Shown: in pieces, positions 11,922 to 23,140 of the stretch
Position numbering within the stretch: the stretch's first letter is position 1
How the letters are laid out: every line of letters begins with the position of its first letter
Origin: Aphanomyces cochlioides
Taxonomy: Eukaryota; Oomycota; Saprolegniomycetes; Saprolegniales; Verrucalvaceae
Reading direction: 5' to 3'
Assembly: GCA_019828595.1 (NCBI GenBank)
Contig: JAHQRK010000014.1
Span: 868,001-932,000 of the forward strand
DNA length: 64,000 nucleotides
Program-made: the position numbers and the translations under genes
Notes under the pieces: generated by a model
Seen by the model: only the letters and a program-made list of their open reading frames with translations
What the model was told of the DNA's origin: nothing
Database searches by the model: none

Positions 11922-12069
11922 CAAAGGCTCCGCGCCAAACGTTGGCGCCAAGGTCATTCGGTCAAGTGGAATCTATTGATTGGATTAGACGACCTGAAGC
12001 CGTGTAGTCCATTGGATAGAGTCCACTTGACCGAACAGATTGACACCAACGTTTGACACGGAGTCTTTG
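11922..12069. repeat. Imperfect inverted repeat, ~48-bp arms
   Basis: The arm at 11922-11970, including TTCGGTCAAGTGGA, is matched in reverse complement by 12022-12069, with about 50 bp between. This is a fold-back or small MITE. Confidence 0.65.
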
Positions 12070-12145
12070 CGTTCGCGTTGGTTTGGCATCAATGATCCTC
12101 TCGAGGGTAAATTCATTGTTCAATTTACCATTGCGACGCTCTCCG

Positions 12146-12310
12146 ATGCCAAATCAACGCGAATGCAAAGGCCCCACGACGGATGAGAAACGTCGCGTGT
12201 TGGATACGTTGGATGCGTTTACTCAAGGCAACTAAGACTGGCAGACAGTTGCAAAACACAAGGGCGTTTCTCTGTCCACCGCGCGGCGTGTGATACTCAT
12301 TCACAAGAAA
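12146..12310 (+). pseudogene. Transposase helix-turn-helix fragment
   Basis: ATG 12146 opens a frame stopped by TAA at 12233. The same frame continues as DWQTVAKHKGVSLSTARRV, which looks like a DNA-binding helix-turn-helix of a transposase N-terminus. No catalytic domain follows. The superfamily is not determined. Confidence 0.45.
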
Positions 12311-14459
12311 ATGTCGGATAAAATATGACGAAATATCGGAATTGTCGGAAAAATAGTCGACCCTTTTCCGATAATATTTTTGTGATGGGTATACAAATCT
12401 CAAGTCATAGAGATATTACACATGAAATTGTCGAAAAGATAATCGGTGCTATTTGATTGGTAGTTAATATAAATTCTACAGGCAGTCGTTACCATCATAA
12501 AGGGATTTCAGGCTCCACAATTTCAAGGTGAAAATTACAAGCCCCATGCAACTATTACGATGACTCTATACGTCTCGTAGTTGATTGTTATCAACATGAA
12601 TATTGATCTAATTTAAATGAATTGAAATAAGCTTTCAAGTGCCAGTACTTGTGTAGGTTGAATTGCTGTCCAAATATCTTCGGAACTATTGAATCACAAA
12701 CAAACGAGTGGGGTTTATCTGAATACATTGTATGTAGGATTGACATGCATTAGTAGTACCTCTACATTCCCTTAAAATGTTCGTTATCCTCTCAGACAAG
12801 GAGTCATTTTACCATTTTAGAATCTCACCTTGTTGATCAAAATGCATTACGTTTGCAGACAAACTCAAGTACTTTAGCTTGCAACTGAATAATAATATTT
12901 CATGTGTAATCGAGCGCAACATCTCAAAGCTCCCTTTTGCGCTGGAATTGTAGGACATGCTATTCAACACATACACTTAAAGTCTCTCTCTAATTCAATA
13001 TCGCTTCAATTTACTACTCTGACGGGATGTAAAACACGTCAAAATACTCACTATTTGAAAATAGTGGCTGTGGTGCATGTCGCTGCCTGATATTTGGCTC
13101 ACATGAACTCCATGAATAACTTAAACCTCAGAATGTCCAAGGGATCATAACATTCAAATTTATTTATAATATTAACCAATCACATCACCAACGTATCAAT
13201 TCCGAAACCTCGTCCGACAAATTCCCAGTACAGTACATTAAAAATTTGAGTGCAACTGTCGAAATTCACAAGAAAGTATACTTATTTCAAGTCAAAAAGG
13301 AGCAAAAGACTGGACCGGGTAAATTTTACAAATTGAATTTCAGACGCTTGTAACTATACGAATACTAAGTGAAACAATCTCAACATATGTGTAAGCGATA
13401 GACCGTTCTTTCCTCTATAATTTGGTATATTGTGGAGCACACAGTTCAAAATAGTGTAAGAGTTATGTCGAAAATGCTAAGGGGTCCAAAAAAGGGCAAA
13501 GACTGGTTCTTTACGTTATGGCTAGTTGTTGTACTATCTTCTTTGTGTTTGCTTCGCGTCTGGATTGACAAGAGAGACAGATAGATGCCACAAACGACTT
13601 GAAGCATTATGATGATTCCTTTGGGAGTAGAAAGCACGCTAGAATATTTAACATTATACTGGAGCTGAAAAGAAACTCTGGACAAACTGGACAACTCTGT
13701 TATGAATGATTGGAGGCGAACGGCGCTATGAAAAACAGCATGAAGAATAAAGCAGAGTCATTCGTTTTTGTCTAACTCCCGGAAGTAGAAGTGTTGCGAG
13801 AGAGGAAAATTCATTCGACTCATTAAATGTTGACATGCAACCCAGGCTTGCAGGGTGGAGCCTGCATTTTCTTGGTGGTTGAATCATAGTTGCAGGCTCA
13901 TACGACTTGATCTATACGACAGCTTACATGATTAGCATTGATAACTCTACTCGAGAGAACAAACACAGCATTTCGTTGCTGTATAGGTCTAGACTACAAA
14001 GCTAATCATGAAGCTACTGGTGCGCCTATATTAACACTGAGTCTGTGAGATATTTGTAGATCTGAAATTCCTTGATATCTTGTCAACGATCATTCATTAA
14101 TTTGACGGGGAAATATTATTAAGCGCAATCGACTATCTGTCGTTGTTGTGGGTCTACTTGCCAAAGACTGCTGAGTGCTCTACTCAACTAGTTTTGTGAC
14201 TTGCGAATAATACGGGCGATAACGACCACAACACAATTTACTTCATGTCAATTGCTCTTACAGCAATTCATATGACTACTTTAGAACAACTTTCAAATGC
14301 AGCGCAGGTTCAAATGTTCAACTATGACGTAGTATCAATTTCTGTTTTGCAAATAGCTTAGATTTATGGTTATTCAATGATTTGTATGTGCATACTTTAT
14401 TCAAGTTAAAGGGTCTGACAAACAGAAAAAGGGATCCGATGTTTAACATCTCCCCATTG
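12311..14459. other. AT-rich intergenic, no gene seen
   Basis: About 2.1 kb with no supportable frame on either strand and no terminal repeats recognised. Confidence 0.5.
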
Positions 14460-14682
14460 CACAGATGTCATTACATGCACATTTCGCGTGGTAGCACCGT
14501 GCATCCAATGTTGGCCGGCAATCATCCTCGACCATGTGGAAAGGCGGTATGCAAACTATTGTATTCTATACTGGAGCCAAGTATGTATGTATTTGGTATT
14601 GATATTTTTCGTGGAGGACGAGAACGTATCAAGTTGTGGAATGGCTGTCAGTTTGAATTTCACCCCGTGAGAAACTGTCAAC
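14460..14682 (+). promoter_or_regulatory. Upstream region paralogous to that of gene 1
   Basis: Resembles about 9430-9774: a CATTGCACAGRTGTCATTACAT-like stretch, a CATGTGGAA-GGCGG block, CTGGAGCC, and a TATCAAGTTGT block about 60 bp before the ATG. Conservation alongside neighbouring divergence suggests these pieces hold promoter elements. No defined motif was identified. Confidence 0.4.
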
Positions 14683-15857
14683 ATGGCACCCAAGGCTTTG
14701 TTTCCTCTCCCAGACGGCTTCTTTCGCGTGCCCCCACTAGCCGACTTGAACCGATACCAATACATTCGACAAGGACAAAGGACCCTCTTGGAATTCGTTG
14801 AGAAGGCACGTCTCCGCGGGGGGCCGATCAATTGGACTTTTGACTACGAAGCGAATGGCGTTATGGTCTACCGAGGCATGGATTTCAGCCTCCCTGCTGG
14901 CCACCAAGCTGTCTTCTTGAACGTGATGGAAGTCCATGGAACTTTGGATGAAGCTGCTGATATCATGAGTGCTGGTCCGGATGGCACTCGAGACTATTGC
15001 GCCACGTACAACAACGACGAAGTGCTTGACATGAAACTCTTGTATCCCATCGCCCATGCCACACCAGAGCATCCGCACAACTCGATCGCGATTAAGTGGC
15101 GCTCATTCACGACAAACAACCCGCTGGTTGCTCTTCGGGACATGATTTACTTGGAGGTATGCAACGTATTGCCCAACTTGATTTGACCGACTGACTCATG
15201 TAGTATAATGACGACTTTACCATCGACAACGTCCAAGGATTTGGTCGCATCATGACCTCAGTTGACCTCGATGGCGCCGTCCCCGACCTTTATAAATCTC
15301 TCGGGGTTGTCCGCTGCCAGGTGTATGTGTATGGCGACCTTTTCCTAAAGAGCGAACGCCGGGAAGGCTACATGACTGCATTTCGACTCTACTCACAAGA
15401 TCTCAAGGGCGCTCTCCCACCGTGGATCGTCAACAAAATTTCCCGACGACTTGTCGCCAAGTGCATGTCCAGCATGGACAACAACTTTCGTCATGAACGC
15501 GTGATCGCCCTCGAGGCTGCCAACGCTCTTCTCCCCGAGCGTGCCATGATCCCGACAGAGTCTCGCACTCACTGTGCGATTTGCACTCAAGGATTTTCTC
15601 CTGTCATTCGAAAATCCAACTGCTACAAATGCGGTGAAGTGTTGTGTCATACTTGCAACAAGAAATGGGCGATTGAAATCGGCCCCCGCATCGGCCGCAA
15701 CCGAGCTGTCAAGCGCCTCGTCCGTGTTTGCCTCGTGTGTTCATCCAACCAGTCCCTTCGCCAAACTTTGCAATCTGGCTATTCGAGCGAAACTGCGAGC
15801 TCGCAGGGGACGACTTCAAACAAGAAATTATGGCGGATCAAGGCATCCAACGTCTAG
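14683..15857 (+). CDS. START-like/FYVE-related protein, paralogue 2
   Basis: Exons 14683-15156 and 15204-15857 with a 47-bp intron identical to that of paralogue 1. The product is 375 residues. Architecture matches 9775-10946: START-like N-terminal half, then a FYVE-related finger (CAIC, CYKC, CHTC, CLVC) and a short serine-rich tail. The first 65 bases of coding sequence carry about ten differences from paralogue 1. Then I see none through the rest of exon 1, the intron and the start of exon 2 (about 14748-15269), after which differences resume. That patchwork is more like gene conversion than simple recent duplication. Function inferred only from domains. Confidence 0.9.
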
Positions 15858-16154
15858 AGTCCATCCCCTCCCACCACCCTTCTTCACCAAGTGCGTGTGC
15901 TAACTGTAAGAATAGTCATAGTGTAAACCATAATAGATAAGTATTCGCATCAGGAGGATATATGAGATGTGACTCTCCTCGTGCTTTCAACTTCACATCG
16001 GCGACGATACTTTGCGGAAACTTTACAATCCGATGCCATGTACGATGCGTCATATAAACGTCCCTCAGAAGCACTAGACTGACTTAATGTATGGAGTCCC
16101 ACGTAGTATAAGTCGGAGTATACTACCGTGCAGGTCACCAAGAAGCGAACGGTC
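15858..16154. other. Intergenic spacer between paralogue 2 and the M96-like gene
   Basis: Bases to about 15965 resemble the 3' flank of paralogue 1 (shared CTAACTGTAAGAATAGTCA). The rest is the upstream region of the next gene. Confidence 0.5.
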
Positions 16155-17434
16155 ATGCTGCTCGAGGACAGCGAGAGAGCGATCGCGAAGAAACTCAAGA
16201 GGCAGGCAAGACGGACATTTCTCCAACGAGAACGTCGGGACCGGGAAAAGTATGAGCTCATTCAACTGCGGCAGTTTGCCGAACGACTTGAAGAAGAGAG
16301 ACAGAGGTGGGTCCAAGTGTCCGACCGAGTGCAAGCACTGCCATGGGAACAAGTCGTCGTGGCGCTGCAGGAAGACGCAACGGAAGCGCTCGATGAGAAT
16401 CAAAAGCTACGACGGCAATCGGAACGACTCCTGCGTGTTGTCACGGGCATGACCAAGTGGATTGCGACCGCGAAAGGCATCAATGTGAGTTGTTGTGTCG
16501 TGGAAGGCTACGACTGATGCGTTTTATTTGTAGCGAGGTCCGCACACGCTACCGTACACGGCATCCCAACTAAATCTCCATCGCGTTTCACTCAACGCGT
16601 CCGATCCAAACTGCCGACAACACGGCTTGGACTGGATGACAAAACTCTTGTACCACAACTCAGAAGCGCTTCTCGAGCGCTTTGAGTTTTGGCCCGCTGT
16701 ATCCACAGAACCGAAGAGCGAGTATCACACGGACACAGCCAACATGGACGACTTGCAGCTCGTGTGGCGTTTCCAAGTGGATATTCCTGTCGCTTACGAA
16801 AAAGTTGTCGATCCGGTACGCCAATGCGTCGTCGATCGCCTCAACTCGACAGACATTTGGAACGGCACGACGTTTCCAATCGACCCGGAGGTTTTCCGTC
16901 ATTGTCGTCTCGCTTGACATGATTGCCATTAGATTGTCAATCAAATTTCGCCCAAGATGACTTACGTCCGTCGACGGATCTCCCATGACGCCTCGGATGA
17001 AAGCTTGAGCTGTAATATTTTGTACCGGGAATTCAACGACGGCGACCGCCGGACAGTCTTTGTCGGGCAAACCTTGGACGATGATAAATTTGAAAAGCGC
17101 ATGATCCGCAGCAAGGGCATGACTTGGTACGTCGACGATATGGATTGTGGCATCTCATGGCGTATCTAGGGTTATTGTGACGCGCGTTGGCCCTTCCTTG
17201 AGTCGTGTGTCTATCTTGAGCCTCTCATCGACTTATTACTCGGACGAGGGATTCCTGCCGTTTGAACAGCAAGCAATCGAGTTTGGTATCACGCTCGACC
17301 CCGTCGAGCACGAGAAGGAAACGTCCTTTATTCGACAAATTCATCCAATTTGTCAAAGCGTCTCTGCGGCATGGCTGGGATATCTCAACGATGCCATTCG
17401 CGCCGCGCATCGAGAGAATAGGAGAGAAAAGTAA
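16155..17434 (+). CDS. M96-like coiled-coil/START-like protein
   Basis: Four exons can be joined in frame: 16155-16484, 16534-16890, 16933-17126 and 17170-17434, with GT-AG introns of 49, 42 and 43 bp. The product is about 381 residues. Residues about 10-110 are a charged, basic coiled coil (bZIP-like, rich in K/R/E with regularly spaced L). The remainder resembles the START-like C-terminal domain of the large oomycete M96 mating-specific/bZIP-START family. The frame is open upstream to 16128, but the first ATG is at 16155. Function unknown; a regulatory or lipid-sensing role is speculation. The exon joins are mine and rest on frame and splice consensus. Confidence 0.7.
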
Positions 17435-18409
17435 TTTCCATCATGTCCCCCTCAACTCAAAATGAAAATCGTCCTCCGGTCGTGATATCCATCCGCTCTT
17501 CAGCCCTCGTATGCCCTGCTTCGGTGCTGGCGTCAAGCGAACTCCGTGTCAACTGGATGCTGCTTTAGTTCCGCTGAGACGCATCGTCCCTCGGAGCCCC
17601 CTGGAGGGAGAGAGCTCTATACCGGCATTACATGGGGAATGGGTGCCCCCAAGCATACGAAAACAGATCAGGTGGCTTTCAATTCTAGTGTACGTACGTG
17701 GGTGCAAGACATAAAAGGAAGATGAGAGGAACAAGTCTTTCATTGCTGATAGAAGCCTCAACTCGACAAGGACCTGCAGCGAGAAGGGCATATCACCGAG
17801 AAAGCTCTTGCAAGTCCAGCGACGTTTCAAATTGCCATTCCGTCCTCTCTTCAGTCCAGATGGAGGAAGGCTTGGTTCTCGGGAAATTGCTCGACCAGAA
17901 GGTGCGCCGCTGCAATCATCCGCATTGTCGTAATCATCGTCGATCTAAGAGGATATGCATCTCATGGCCAACATGTCGCTCGGGAGGATATGCTTTGCCA
18001 TGGTCTGCTCATCTTCCGACCTTGAGATGACCTACGCTTTTCGCCGTGGAATACCTTGACGATGGTCCATTTCATGTTTAGAAGCACTCCACCTGGAGCG
18101 ACACTTGAGCGGCAAGTCGACGTTTGGCAACGTCAACATGTTGAAACGTTGCTGCCGTGTGTTTTGTCCCCCTGGTCGGCATGTGGTCGACCGTCCGTTT
18201 CTGTACTTTACTGTTAGCTCTCAGTATACAAGAAACTGCTTCCAAATCATCCTCCATCGTGTCATCGTGGAAGACGATTCAAACTGTATCCACATCCTGC
18301 GCACGTTGAACGCTGTGGCTCTTGCGATCAAGCCGAGTGGCCAGCGCTGCATTCTCCTGTCGACCTGTTGTATCTGTCCGCAACCCAATAGCGCCGCGCG
18401 GGGTGAGAG

Positions 18410-18442
18410 GGATACTACTCTGGTCCGAAATAATTGCTACAG
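18410..18442 (+). repeat. Direct repeat, copy 1
   Basis: TACTACTCTGGTCCG followed by AAA..TGCTACA. It recurs in the same orientation at 21508-21541, so the two copies bracket the Harbinger element and its flanks. Confidence 0.6.
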
Positions 18443-18593
18443 TTACATTCTCTGCAGAATATTTTTCAAAAATAATCGAAATATTCAACGCTGATTGGCT
18501 CAGTAGACAGCTTATGATCTCCTCTTTGATTGGTTAATTTGACAAATTAGCCAATCAGAGGGCTGGATTTATCGTAAAACACTGACAGACATC

Positions 18594-18705
18594 GACACCG
18601 ACATTCCCCGACCAGCCTCTAAGAAGTATCCTTAATCAGTGGGACCCCAGTTTTAATGTCTTATGTTTATAGGAACCCAATTTTAATGGATTGACTCCCA
18701 ACCCC
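18594..18705 (+). repeat. Dispersed repeat, copy A
   Basis: Contains GACCAGCCTCTAAGA, also at about 24888, and a CAGTGGGACCCCAGTTTTAATG ... AACCCAATTTTAATGGATTGACTC block that recurs at about 29676-29740. Probably fragments of one dispersed element. Confidence 0.65.
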
Positions 18706-19114
18706 GTCACCCTCTTCTCGTTCAAATCGCGCCTGTCGCACGATGGAGCTGGGGGACTTGATAAGTCACGCCGCCATGTGGAGCCTACCGGTAGATCGTC
18801 GTCTAAATGCGCCCAAGTACGTAGGGGAGCATCAAGGGGTGGGGTACATCAGGTTTGCATCCTCGAGCAGGAAGAAGCGGTCGTTTCGCACTTGGAACCG
18901 TGCATTGAATTGAAACCGAGCTGGACTTTGACAAGCCATTGGGTGACTTCCAAAACCCTCGCAATTCCTTTTTCTTTTCAAATTTGCGACAAAATTTTTT
19001 ATTGCCAAACTCGTCATTTGCGAGAAAGCGTTTTTTCATCGCCTCCAAATCGCAAGCAATTTCTCAAATTCAATGTAATCTCATTGGTTGAATAAGGGAT
19101 CAAAATCTATTTGA

Positions 19115-20300
19115 TTGGTCCAATATTTGCTGGTTGTTATCTTGCATGCAGTTGGCAACATGCTCTGTACAGCTATCGCCATCATGCGTCTGGCGAAGCG
19201 AAGCCGTGTTCGACGAGTCATGTTGGCACTGAGGCTTCGAAGTATGATTCGAACAAGAAACACTATCCACAAAACGGCTCTTGTGCGTGACCAAGAGGAC
19301 ACGCCATGGTACAGTATGTATGCGTCACGAAATGAGACTTCATTTATTGCCACTGTCTCCTTGCCCCCGGCAGACTTCGACGATCTACTTGTCTTTTTTG
19401 ATAGAGAATATACAGTGAAATCCCGTTACGGCCACTCTGGCCGTCCTCCACGAATCCAATTCAAACATGCCATCTTGGCCATGGTTTTGCATTTTTACAC
19501 AGCCGCGGTCGAGCACAAGACCCTACAAGAGTTGTTTGGCGTAGCACCCAGTACATTCTGCCGAGTTCTCAAAAATGCAGAAATAGCGCTCGCACGTGCG
19601 TTAATGAAGATGCGGGACGCCGATGTTCGATGGCCATCAAAAGAAACACAAATGCTCTGGGCGTCTAAGACGAATGCACGAGAGCCGCTTGTTGACGGAG
19701 TTTTTGGTTTTGTGGATGGCAAGAATTTCCGCGTTCAAACGCCTTCGAAACGCGACTTACAGAATGCTCAATACAATGGTACTATCACTACTATCCTAGA
19801 TTTATCATTCGTATCTAGGTTGGTTGCATTGTGTTCTAGTTACTGGCGTGCTCTGCTTTGGTTTGGATGGGACACTTATTTGGGGGAGACACAATTGCCC
19901 CGGCTCCTGGAATGACGGTGAAGTCAGTCGACGTCTGCAAGAACTGCTATCCGATCCTACTAAGATTGGAACTGGAATGAAGCTTGCAGCGGACTCAGCG
20001 TTCCCGGTCAGTGGTCGTTGTGCAGGTCGAATTGTCTCCCCAATAAAGGAAGGCGATTTGGATCGCCAACCTGACAATTGCCGATATGCCATGCAAGTTA
20101 TGAGTGATTGCATCACATCATTGCGCCAAGCAGCTGAGTGGGGCATGGGTGCAGTCTCCAAGGTGTACCGTCAGCTCTTGTTGCCGCTCCCATACGATCC
20201 TGAATTGCGGGGTCTTCGCTTGAACAACATGTTTCGCTTGTACAACCTCCGCGTTCGCCGCACAGGAATAAGTCAAATTAAAAATGTCTTTGAGGTTTAA
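19115..20300 (+). CDS. Harbinger transposase 1
   Basis: Exons 19115-19778 and 19819-20300, joined across a 40-bp GT-AG intron, give up to 381 residues; the true start may be one of the ATGs at 19160 or 19181. This is a DDE_Tnp_4 nuclease: first acidic residue in GFVDGKNF (about residue 202), the PGSWND block, second in AADSAFPV, and glutamate in AAEWGMGAV. Splicing restores QYNGW-LHCVLVTGVLCFG exactly as expected for the family. No stop or frameshift is visible, so the catalytic gene may be intact. The protein cuts the element ends together with the Myb-like partner encoded downstream on the other strand, with 3' ends 83 bp apart. Confidence 0.9.
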
Positions 20301-20383
20301 TTATATATGTTTTATATATATTATTTTAAATTTCAATACAAAATTTAATATAACTTGTACAAGTTCAAAAAAATATAATTGTA

Positions 20384-21184
20384 TTATTTTTCTTTGAATA
20401 ATTTTGCCATCAGCATCATTTGAGTTTCCTCTCGACGGCATTCGCGCTCGATGCGACGCTCCTCCATGGCCATTTGGAATTGCAACTGCTCTTGTTTCAA
20501 CTGCATATCACGCTCGGCACGGCGCTCCTCTCGTTCCGCTGCTCGTTGGTCCATCATTAGCATCAAGGATATCATGTCGGATGACATCTTGTCATCGTTT
20601 GAAGTGACCTTATCAATGAATTTGTCAATCGACATGCGCTTCTTTGCGACATACGACATGGCACCAGCATCACGTAGCGGCTCTTTCCGTTTCAGAGCAA
20701 TTCCAAGACCCACCAGTTCATTCTGGTCCAAACCCGTCCTATTTGGCTTCTCGGGGGGCGGGGCGACCGTGTCGATAGAATCATCGCCGTTGTAATCATC
20801 TGCACATTGTTAGTAAGCCCAAATAGCACTCATACCTTCGCTTTGATGACTCTCTCTGTCGTCTTCAAACGACAGCACAGACGCTCTACTGTCAATTTCT
20901 CGGTTTAGACGTTTCGCTCGGACAACTTCGGGCGGACATTCGGGGTCCCCTGTTGGCTTAGGATTGTTCTTTAGAACAACGAACTTCCTCTTGAGTGCAT
21001 CCAGATCACGGTGCACGAAGTCAGACAAGTTAAAAGCGTGCTCGACCTTTTCCCATCCGTTGCGGCCAATCGGCAGGTATTTCTCCACTTGATCCAGCAG
21101 AAATTCGACAGAAGCAGGACACCACCCCTTTCCTCGACCCCGCGAAGTCTTGGAAGTCATGCCAGATTGAACGCAAATCTTCAA
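20384..21184 (-). CDS. Harbinger partner: Myb/SANT-like (DUF6818-type) protein
   Basis: Exons 21184-20836 and 20799-20384, with a 36-bp intron, give about 254 residues. Residues about 12-90 match a Myb/SANT-like DNA-binding fold of the DUF6818 kind (RGKGW..., LPIGRNGWEKV, then NPKPTGDPECPPEV). The C-terminus is a strongly charged coiled coil rich in RRAERDMQLKQEQ-type repeats. In Harbinger elements such proteins bind the termini and recruit the transposase to the nucleus. A start at 21160 (MTSKTSRGRG) is an alternative. Intact by eye. Confidence 0.85.
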
Positions 21185-21349
21185 ATAATCTCTTGGCCTC
21201 CACCACCAGTGAAATTAGCGAGCAAATGCATATGCGAAGCAGATTTGCGAAGACTCTTTTTTTGTCTTCGCAAATTTGCTAGAGTATTTTTATTTGAAAA
21301 ACGACCAATTTGCGATTTGCAAATTTTATTTTTCCGAGGGTTTTGGAGG

Positions 21350-22315
21350 TCCTCCATTACATACCAAAGCCCGCCATGTTTAAAGTTGCAAGTGACAATA
21401 AAAACGAGACTTGGGGGAGGGCACTCCATGTTCCATGCTGTTCCTAGCACCTTCCACGATTAATGGACCCATCAAGCGATCCAAGTCCCACTGTGAACTT
21501 GACATAAACGTTACTACTCTGGTCCGCAAAAAATGCTACACTGTTTTATCTTGATTTGAGTATGTCCGGATATGAGGATATATGGATTTTTGTATACAAC
21601 CTCAAAAAATTATATAAAATTTCACAGGATGTCCAATATTTTTATTCAAACAGCACCGATGTCCCGATGACACAGGTCTCTCTGTGTTCATCTTGCTTGC
21701 CCAGAACAGAAATAGCGAAGTCTAACGTCAGTATAATGTCAGTTATGTTATAGCGCATGTCAGGTGTGGCTATTGGTGGCTCTCATCGCGAGAGCGCTAT
21801 GTTTGACAGTCATCTCTAGGTTTGATAGGTTCCAGCCTTCTGACAACCTGCAACCGGGCTATACACCAAGAACCAGCAGTGTTGCTATGTTAACACCATC
21901 TATCTTTGATGCTGAATCTAGATATGTGATTAACTTGGGCTCAATTCCTACAGTGAACCCACAGCGAAAAAAATGTGATCTATCCGCCTGGTCGGTCAAC
22001 TTTGACACACCATATCTCGCCAACGGAGACGAATTGCAGTGGATGACAAAATCAAACACTGGATCCGTCCCCATCAGACACTGAATCCGACACTGGAACT
22101 GAGTTTCCAAAACCCGGCCTCGGACTTTTGGTGTCGGCGACACGGAGAAATACCAAAATACTCCGTGTCTGGAGAAGACACTGAGTGTTCAGATCATACA
22201 AACTTTCAAACATTAAAATAAAAACACAAGTGTACAATTTTCAAAGTAAAAATTAACACAATAAGGACAATACAATGTAGAAGACATTTTTATTTGCACA
22301 TCATTCGTCTGGAGA
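21350..22315. other. Spacer between the two Harbinger elements
   Basis: Holds the second TACTACTCTGGTCCG copy (21508-21541) and a hairpin GACACGGAG...CTCCGTGTC at about 22139-22169, which may belong to the end of the next element. No gene seen. Confidence 0.45.
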
Positions 22316-23120
22316 ATGTCCGTGTGGATGAACGAGGCCGAGAACGAGGTCTTGTGCAAGGCCTGGGTCCATGTGTCAGAGGACTCGTCAACAGGCACGG
22401 GTCAGAAGTCTGCTACGTTTTGGGAGTCTGTCGGTGTATTCTACAATGCCAAGAGGTCAGAAGGAAGGCCGGCTCGAACAACAAGAGCCTTGGAAACCAA
22501 GTTTGGCGTCATCAAACATGATGTCAGCAAGTTTTGTGGTTTCTACGCCCATGCAATGGACCTCCAGGCAAGTGGGACGAACTCCGACGACCTTCTTGAC
22601 AGTGCTCGCACAATGTATTTCGACGCCACGATCGACAAGACTGAAAAAAACAACATTTCAAGTTCATCGAATGCTGGAGATTCCTCCGAGACAAACCAAA
22701 ATGGCAAGTTTACCGCGAAGGCATCTCCAGTCAAGGGCATGGCACAAAGAAAAGACAATCTGAAGCGGCCGAAGTAGATATTCCATCAGCTATATCTACT
22801 TCGTCCGCTTCGGATAGTCTTTCCTTCGTGCCACGTACCCAAGGTGTAAAAATGCAAAAAAACTCAAGCTCGAAAGTCAAATTGCAGCCAAGAAGGATGA
22901 AGCAATTGCTTTTGCCACCTCCCAAGTTGCAAAAGCCATAGAGAATAAAGCAAGTGCGCAAGCCATTATCGCAAACCTTCAGCTATTCACAACACCAACG
23001 GATAATTTGACTCCCATGGCCAAGCGATTCATAGAATTGCAACAAGCCGAAGTGATTACTGACCTGGAAGAGCGGGCGCGTTACCGATTAAATCAAGAGG
23101 CTCAGAACTCAAATCAATAG
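22316..23120 (+). pseudogene. Harbinger partner protein with frameshifts
   Basis: ATG 22316 opens a Myb/NAM-associated-type frame: WMNEAENEVLCKAWVHVSED and a FWESVGVFYN block form the trihelix/SANT-like part. The frame ends at 22777. The expected continuation is in other frames: a serine-rich linker at about 22735-22840 and a coiled-coil tail (KKLKLESQIAAKKDEA ... ending at 23120). Two single-base shifts, near 22735 and near the A-rich 22845-22856, would explain this. The product as it stands is truncated. Confidence 0.7.
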
Positions 23121-23140
23121 TTTGTATTAACTTTAATTCG

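Larger units (their letters stand above)
17435..18947. other. Intergenic with scattered repeats
   Basis: No supportable gene. It contains the TACTCTGGTCCG repeat (18412) and a segment (about 18594-18705) repeated elsewhere in the window. CCAAT-type motifs cluster at 18490-18560. Confidence 0.5.
18948..21349. mobile_element. PIF/Harbinger element 1
   Basis: Candidate terminal inverted repeats TTCCAAAACCCTCG (18948-18961) and CGAGGGTTTTGGAGG (21335-21349) bracket a transposase on plus and a Myb-like/DUF6818 gene on minus, convergently arranged. The two-gene structure is the Harbinger hallmark. I could not identify a convincing 3-bp duplication, so the exact borders are provisional. Confidence 0.75.
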
